From the NCBI RefSeq assembly GCF_011392115.1, contig NZ_JAAJBT010000002.1, positions 310,001 to 374,000 of the forward strand: DNA of 64,000 nt. The letters run 5' to 3'. Source of the DNA: Flavobacterium difficile (GTDB lineage: Bacteria; Bacteroidota; Bacteroidia; Flavobacteriales; Flavobacteriaceae). Below, piece by piece: positions 60,941-64,000 of this stretch (positions within the stretch are counted from its first letter, which is position 1; the number at the start of each line of letters is the position of its first letter). The notes under the pieces were generated by a model. That model saw only the letters and a list, made by a program, of their open reading frames with translations, was not told the DNA's origin and searched no databases. The position numbers and the translations under genes were made by a program.

Positions 60941-63472
60941 ACTAATATAATTCCAAATACTTTTCTTCTTACTAATTTCCAAAAACACTTCTTTAAGTTT
61001 GGCGTGTTCGGGTAAGTTCATGCTTGGGTCTTCTTTTAGGAGTTTTACGGCTAAATGTCGTGCGACTTGTAAAATGTCTTGGTCTTTTACTAAATCGGCA
61101 ATTTGTAGGTTTAACACACCGCTTTGTTGTTTTCCCATAATATCTCCTGGGCCACGTAATTTTAAATCTACTTCTGCAATTTCAAATCCGTCATTGGTGC
61201 GCACCATGGTTTCCATTCGGGTTTTACTGTCTTCAGAAAGTTTGTAATCGGTCATTAAAATACAATAACTTTGTTCGGCACCACGCCCCACACGTCCGCG
61301 CAACTGATGCAATTGCGACAAACCAAAACGTTCGGCACTTTCAATCACCATTACGGAAGCGTTGGGTACATTTACACCAACCTCAATAACAGTTGTAGCC
61401 ACCATAATATTGGTTTTTCCTTCGGCAAAGCGTTTCATTTCTTCGTCTTTGTCGGCGGGTTTCATTTTCCCATGTAAAATAGAAATGGAGTAGTGTGGCA
61501 ATGGAAAATCGCGAGAAATACTTTCATAGCCGTCCATCAAATCTTTATAATCCATTTTTTCCGATTCCTGAATTAACGGATATACAATATATACTTGTCG
61601 GCCTTTAGCGATTTCATCTTTCAAGAATTTCCAAACCACTAAACGCTTACTATCATATCGGTGTTCGGTTCGAATTGGTTTTCTGCCTGGCGGCAACTCG
61701 TCAATCACAGAAATATCTAAGTCGCCATACAAACTCATTGCTAAAGTTCGCGGAATTGGGGTCGCCGTCATGACTAGAACGTGAGGGGGAGTAGCCCCTC
61801 CAACCTCCCCAGAAGGGAGGCTTGCCATGATTGTGTTGATCCTATTAATGACGTTATCGATGTCGCCAACAACTTGTTCATTTGTAAATCGGATTACTTT
61901 GAAACCAATTTCATTTAAGATTTGTGTTCTTAATTCGTCAGCTTCTTTTTGTTCTAATGTGTTATGATAGCCGCCATCAACTTCAATTATTAGTTTTTTC
62001 TCTAAGCAAACAAAGTCAGCAATGAAAATATCAATAATGTGTTGTCTTCTGAATTTATACTTAAGATTTTTATTTCTTAAATATTCCCACAAAATGGCTT
62101 CAGCTTGTGTGCTGTTTTTCTTGTTTTCTTTTTGAAGTTCTTTTAAAAGTTTATATGTGGATGGTCGAGCTGTTTCGTATTTTTGTTTAACACGTTCGAT
62201 TTCCCCTCCTTTGGAGGGGCTAGGGGAGGCTTTACCCCAAAGCTTACTTCTTTGTTCGACACCAAAACGATGTTGTTCATCAATTACGGCTAAACCTAAA
62301 TTTTTAAATTGGACTTTATCTTCCAATAAAGCGTGTGTTCCGATGATGATATCTAACGTTCCGTTTTCTAATTCTTCATGAATGATTCTTCGTTGTGCAA
62401 TTTTCGTAGAGCCAGTTAAAATTCGGATGTTGATGTTTAAATCTTTGGCTAATTCGGTAATTCCATTATAATGTTGATTGGCTAAAATTTCCGTTGGAGC
62501 CATCAGACAACTTTGAAAGCCATTGTCTTTCGCGATAAGCATACACATTAACGCAACAATGGTTTTTCCTGAACCTACATCGCCTTGTAATAAACGATTC
62601 ATTTGAGCGTGACTTCCTAAGTCGTTCCGAATTTCTTTTAATACGCGTTTTTGCGCATTGGTCAATTCAAAAGGTAAATGATTGTTGTAAAAGTTATTAA
62701 AGTTTTCGCCGATTTTTTCAAAGGGAAAACCTTTAATTTTATGTTTTCGAATTAAGTTTTTCGTAATTAATTGCAGTTGGATGAAAAACAATTCTTCAAA
62801 TTTTAATCGGAATTGCGCTTTGGCTAATAAATCTTGATTTTTCGGAAAATGTATGTTGATTAAAGCGTCTTTTTTCGGAATTAATTTTAATTCTTCCATA
62901 ATAGAAGCAGGCAAGGTTTCCGAAAATAATTGATGGGTTTCCGAAAACAATTGCATCATCATTTTATTGATGACTTTATTCGTAACGCCTTTATTGTTGA
63001 GTTTTTCTGTGCTTGGATAAACCGGTTGCATCGCACTTCGTAAAGCGGTTTTGTGTTCTTCTAACAATTCCATTTCTGGATGTGCCATATTGAAAACCGA
63101 ACCAAATTGCGTCACTTTTCCAAAAATAACATAAACGGTATTGAGTTTTAAACTTTCTTTTACCCATTTTTGACCTTGGAACCAAACTAATTCCATTTGA
63201 CCCGTATCGTCTAAAAATGTCGCGACTAATCTCGATTTTCCTTTGCCTTGATCGATGGTTTTGATATGAACGACTTTTCCCACAATCTGCACTTCCGAAT
63301 TACTATTTACCAACTGATTGATTTTAAAATAACGGGTTCTGTCGATGTATCTGTTCGGATATAAATTGATTAAATCACCATATTTATGAATGTTCATTTC
63401 CTTGCGCAGTAAATCGCCACGTTGCGGACCAACGCCTTTCAAATATTCTATGGGAGTTTCGAGTAGGTTCAT
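60938..63472 (-). CDS. recG: ATP-dependent DNA helicase RecG with an in-frame DUF559 endonuclease insertion
   Basis: 844 residues against about 700 for RecG. N-terminal wedge/OB region at 1-200 (MNLLETPIEYLKGVGPQRGD), helicase motif I GDVGSGKTIVALM near 295, Ia MAPTEILANQHY, motif II VIDEQHRFGVEQRSKLWGK ending at residue 414. Residues 415-561 are a DUF559 (Vsr-like) domain. RecG resumes at PPHVLVMTATPIPRTL (motif III) and continues through HGKMKPADKDEEM, TTVIEVGVNVPNASVM and QLRGRVGRGAEQSYC. Without the 147-residue insert the protein is 697 residues. RecG reverses stalled forks and branch-migrates Holliday junctions; all its motifs remain, so it may still be active. Confidence 0.95.
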   Translation of the reverse strand: MNLLETPIEYLKGVGPQRGDLLRKEMNIHKYGDLINLYPNRYIDRTRYFKINQLVNSNSEVQIVGKVVHIKTIDQGKGKSRLVATFLDDTGQMELVWFQGQKWVKESLKLNTVYVIFGKVTQFGSVFNMAHPEMELLEEHKTALRSAMQPVYPSTEKLNNKGVTNKVINKMMMQLFSETHQLFSETLPASIMEELKLIPKKDALINIHFPKNQDLLAKAQFRLKFEELFFIQLQLITKNLIRKHKIKGFPFEKIGENFNNFYNNHLPFELTNAQKRVLKEIRNDLGSHAQMNRLLQGDVGSGKTIVALMCMLIAKDNGFQSCLMAPTEILANQHYNGITELAKDLNINIRILTGSTKIAQRRIIHEELENGTLDIIIGTHALLEDKVQFKNLGLAVIDEQHRFGVEQRSKLWGKASPSPSKGGEIERVKQKYETARPSTYKLLKELQKENKKNSTQAEAILWEYLRNKNLKYKFRRQHIIDIFIADFVCLEKKLIIEVDGGYHNTLEQKEADELRTQILNEIGFKVIRFTNEQVVGDIDNVINRINTIMASLPSGEVGGATPPHVLVMTATPIPRTLAMSLYGDLDISVIDELPPGRKPIRTEHRYDSKRLVVWKFLKDEIAKGRQVYIVYPLIQESEKMDYKDLMDGYESISRDFPLPHYSISILHGKMKPADKDEEMKRFAEGKTNIMVATTVIEVGVNVPNASVMVIESAERFGLSQLHQLRGRVGRGAEQSYCILMTDYKLSEDSKTRMETMVRTNDGFEIAEVDLKLRGPGDIMGKQQSGVLNLQIADLVKDQDILQVARHLAVKLLKEDPSMNLPEHAKLKEVFLEISKKKSIWNYIS
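61784..62230 (-). mobile_element. DUF559 endonuclease element inserted in frame in recG
   Basis: About 441 bp interrupt recG after Lys414. The coding part gives TQAEAILWEYLRNKNLKYKF with Glu463, IIDIFIADFVCLEKK with Asp486, and IIEVDGGYH with Glu497 and Asp499, a PD-(D/E)XK arrangement of the Vsr-like DUF559 family. Both ends are G+C-rich against an A+T-rich background: the palindrome CCCCTCCTTTGGAGGGG at 62203-62219 and the hairpin CCTCCC...GGGAGG at 61804-61820. The two ends are imperfect inverted repeats of one another and are translated as SPSPSKGGE and SLPSGEVGGATPP. No methionine codon occurs before residue 549, so the endonuclease is made only as part of RecG. No transposase is visible; mobility is inferred. 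Confidence 0.8.
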
Positions 63473-63477
63473 TGAAG

Positions 63478-63513
63478 TGTTCAGTGCTCAGTATTTAGTG
63501 TTCAGTCTCAGTT
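63478..63513. repeat. TTCAGT-type intergenic repeat, copy 2
   Basis: GTTCAGTGCTCAGTATTTAG, followed by TGTTCAGTCTCAG, lies directly upstream of recG. Related to 48731-48763. Confidence 0.55.
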
Positions 63514-63564
63514 TGATTATTTTAAGAACGAATTTAAGTTATTTTAATTAGGAATCAAATTTGT

Positions 63565-63615
63565 AACACAGATTTAAGAAATTATATAAATTTTGGAAAT
63601 TTCTCCAATCTGTGT
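63565..63615. repeat. 51-bp palindromic repeat (AACACAGATT...AATCTGTGT)
   Basis: AACACAGATTTAAGAAATT faces GGAAATTTCTCCAATCTGTG as an inverted repeat, the same family as at 16529-16579. A further AATCTG word follows at 63639. Confidence 0.75.
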
Positions 63616-63658
63616 AAAAAAAACTATGTAAATCATTTTAATCTGTACAATCTGTTTC

Positions 63659-64000
63659 CTATTTCGGAATTAAATCGATATACCAAAAACCGTAAATAGG
63701 TTCATCTGAATCTACATCGCAAGCGGTGTTAGATGGCGTTGTGTTTTTTGGTTTTTCGTATTTTTTATGAACGATTTCTCCGATTTCAAATGCAATTGGA
63801 TTGTTGAAAATCGGTCCGTCAAAAGTGAACGTATGAAATTCGCCGTTTTCGCCACAAACGTCTACATTTTCTGGTAAATCGTTAATGAAATCTTCATTGA
63901 TAATTCTTCCAACAAAACTTTGGTCTAAATACTTTTCGTTGACACAAGTTACGATGGTTTTGAAACCTAAATTTGTAAAATCGTGAATAAGTGCTTTAGT
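63659..64000 (-). CDS. C-terminal part of a Dph6-like ATP pyrophosphatase (diphthine-ammonia ligase-like), partial
   Basis: 113 codons to the TAG at 63659-63661, with the 5' end beyond the window. The segment VGRIINEDFINDLP, then DVCGENGEFHTFTFDGPIFN, is the signature of the second half of the DPH6/ATP-pyrophosphatase family (DxxGExGEFHT). The start TKALIHDFTNLGFKTIVTCV belongs to the same fold. Bacterial members do not make diphthamide; their role is uncertain. Ends with FWYIDLIPK. Confidence 0.85.
   Translation of the reverse strand, partial: TKALIHDFTNLGFKTIVTCVNEKYLDQSFVGRIINEDFINDLPENVDVCGENGEFHTFTFDGPIFNNPIAFEIGEIVHKKYEKPKNTTPSNTACDVDSDEPIYGFWYIDLIPK

Noticed and set aside
61784..62230. 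Intein in RecG
   Set aside because: The block starts with Ala rather than Cys/Ser/Thr, ends without His-Asn before the resuming sequence, and shows no Hint-domain motifs. The DUF559 domain insertion explains it better.

Overview
The window is an A+T-rich stretch of a Bacteroidetes chromosome, most probably Flavobacteriaceae (Flavobacterium or a close relative). The signs are a type IX secretion, gliding-associated C-terminal domain, a transketolase split into two subunit genes, an OstA-like lipopolysaccharide transport protein, a SpoIIM/RDD/DUF4129/DUF4350/MoxR/DUF58 membrane cluster, and start regions with the Bacteroidetes -7 box TAnnTTTG instead of clear Shine-Dalgarno sites. Most content is ordinary core chromosome. 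No phage, complete insertion sequence, CRISPR array, rRNA or tRNA was recognised.

Layout. 1-8 kb: an ECF sigma factor with a cupin-type anti-sigma factor, a PhzF-family protein, a DUF349 protein, then aroE, a small leucine-rich repeat protein, a DedA protein and a TPR protein. 8-16.5 kb: class III aminotransferase, OstA-like protein, purA, a Fur-family regulator and a RelA/SpoT-type ppGpp enzyme. 16.6-23.6 kb: serine hydrolase, SpoU-type RNA methyltransferase and two amidohydrolase-like secreted proteins. 23.6-31.7 kb: an unidentified membrane protein followed by the DUF58-MoxR-DUF4350-DUF4129-SpoIIM operon with a divergent RDD gene. 31.7-41.3 kb: a gliding-type secreted protein and a surface-polysaccharide cluster (acetyltransferase, sugar aminotransferase, flippase, glycosyltransferases, two tandem paralogous GT-C-like membrane proteins). 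41.4-49.8 kb: lon, a DUF6252 lipoprotein, MFS transporter, M48 protease, alpha/beta hydrolase and the split transketolase. 49.8-52.8 kb: aldehyde dehydrogenase, DUF779 protein and an AraC regulator, with a direct-repeat operator candidate. 52.9-60.5 kb: lipoprotein, bestrophin and a TolC/RND/adaptor efflux operon. 60.9-64 kb: recG and the C-terminus of a Dph6-like ATP pyrophosphatase.

The most striking observation is in recG. A 441-bp (147-codon) segment encoding a DUF559 (Vsr-like, PD-(D/E)XK) endonuclease domain lies in frame inside the helicase core, between motif II (DEQH) and motif III (TATP). Its two ends are G+C-rich, palindromic, imperfect inverted repeats that are themselves translated. 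Removing it leaves a 697-residue protein, the normal RecG size. It looks like a small mobile endonuclease element that inserts into coding sequence without breaking the host gene.

A second theme is short dispersed repeats: a 14-bp GAGCCAAGT-type array at three loci that supplies the C-terminal codons of two proteins, about 51-bp palindromes ending in CACAGATT/AATCTGTG, TTCAGT-type and TTACGA-type repeats, and a motif that supplies the stop codon of two unrelated genes.
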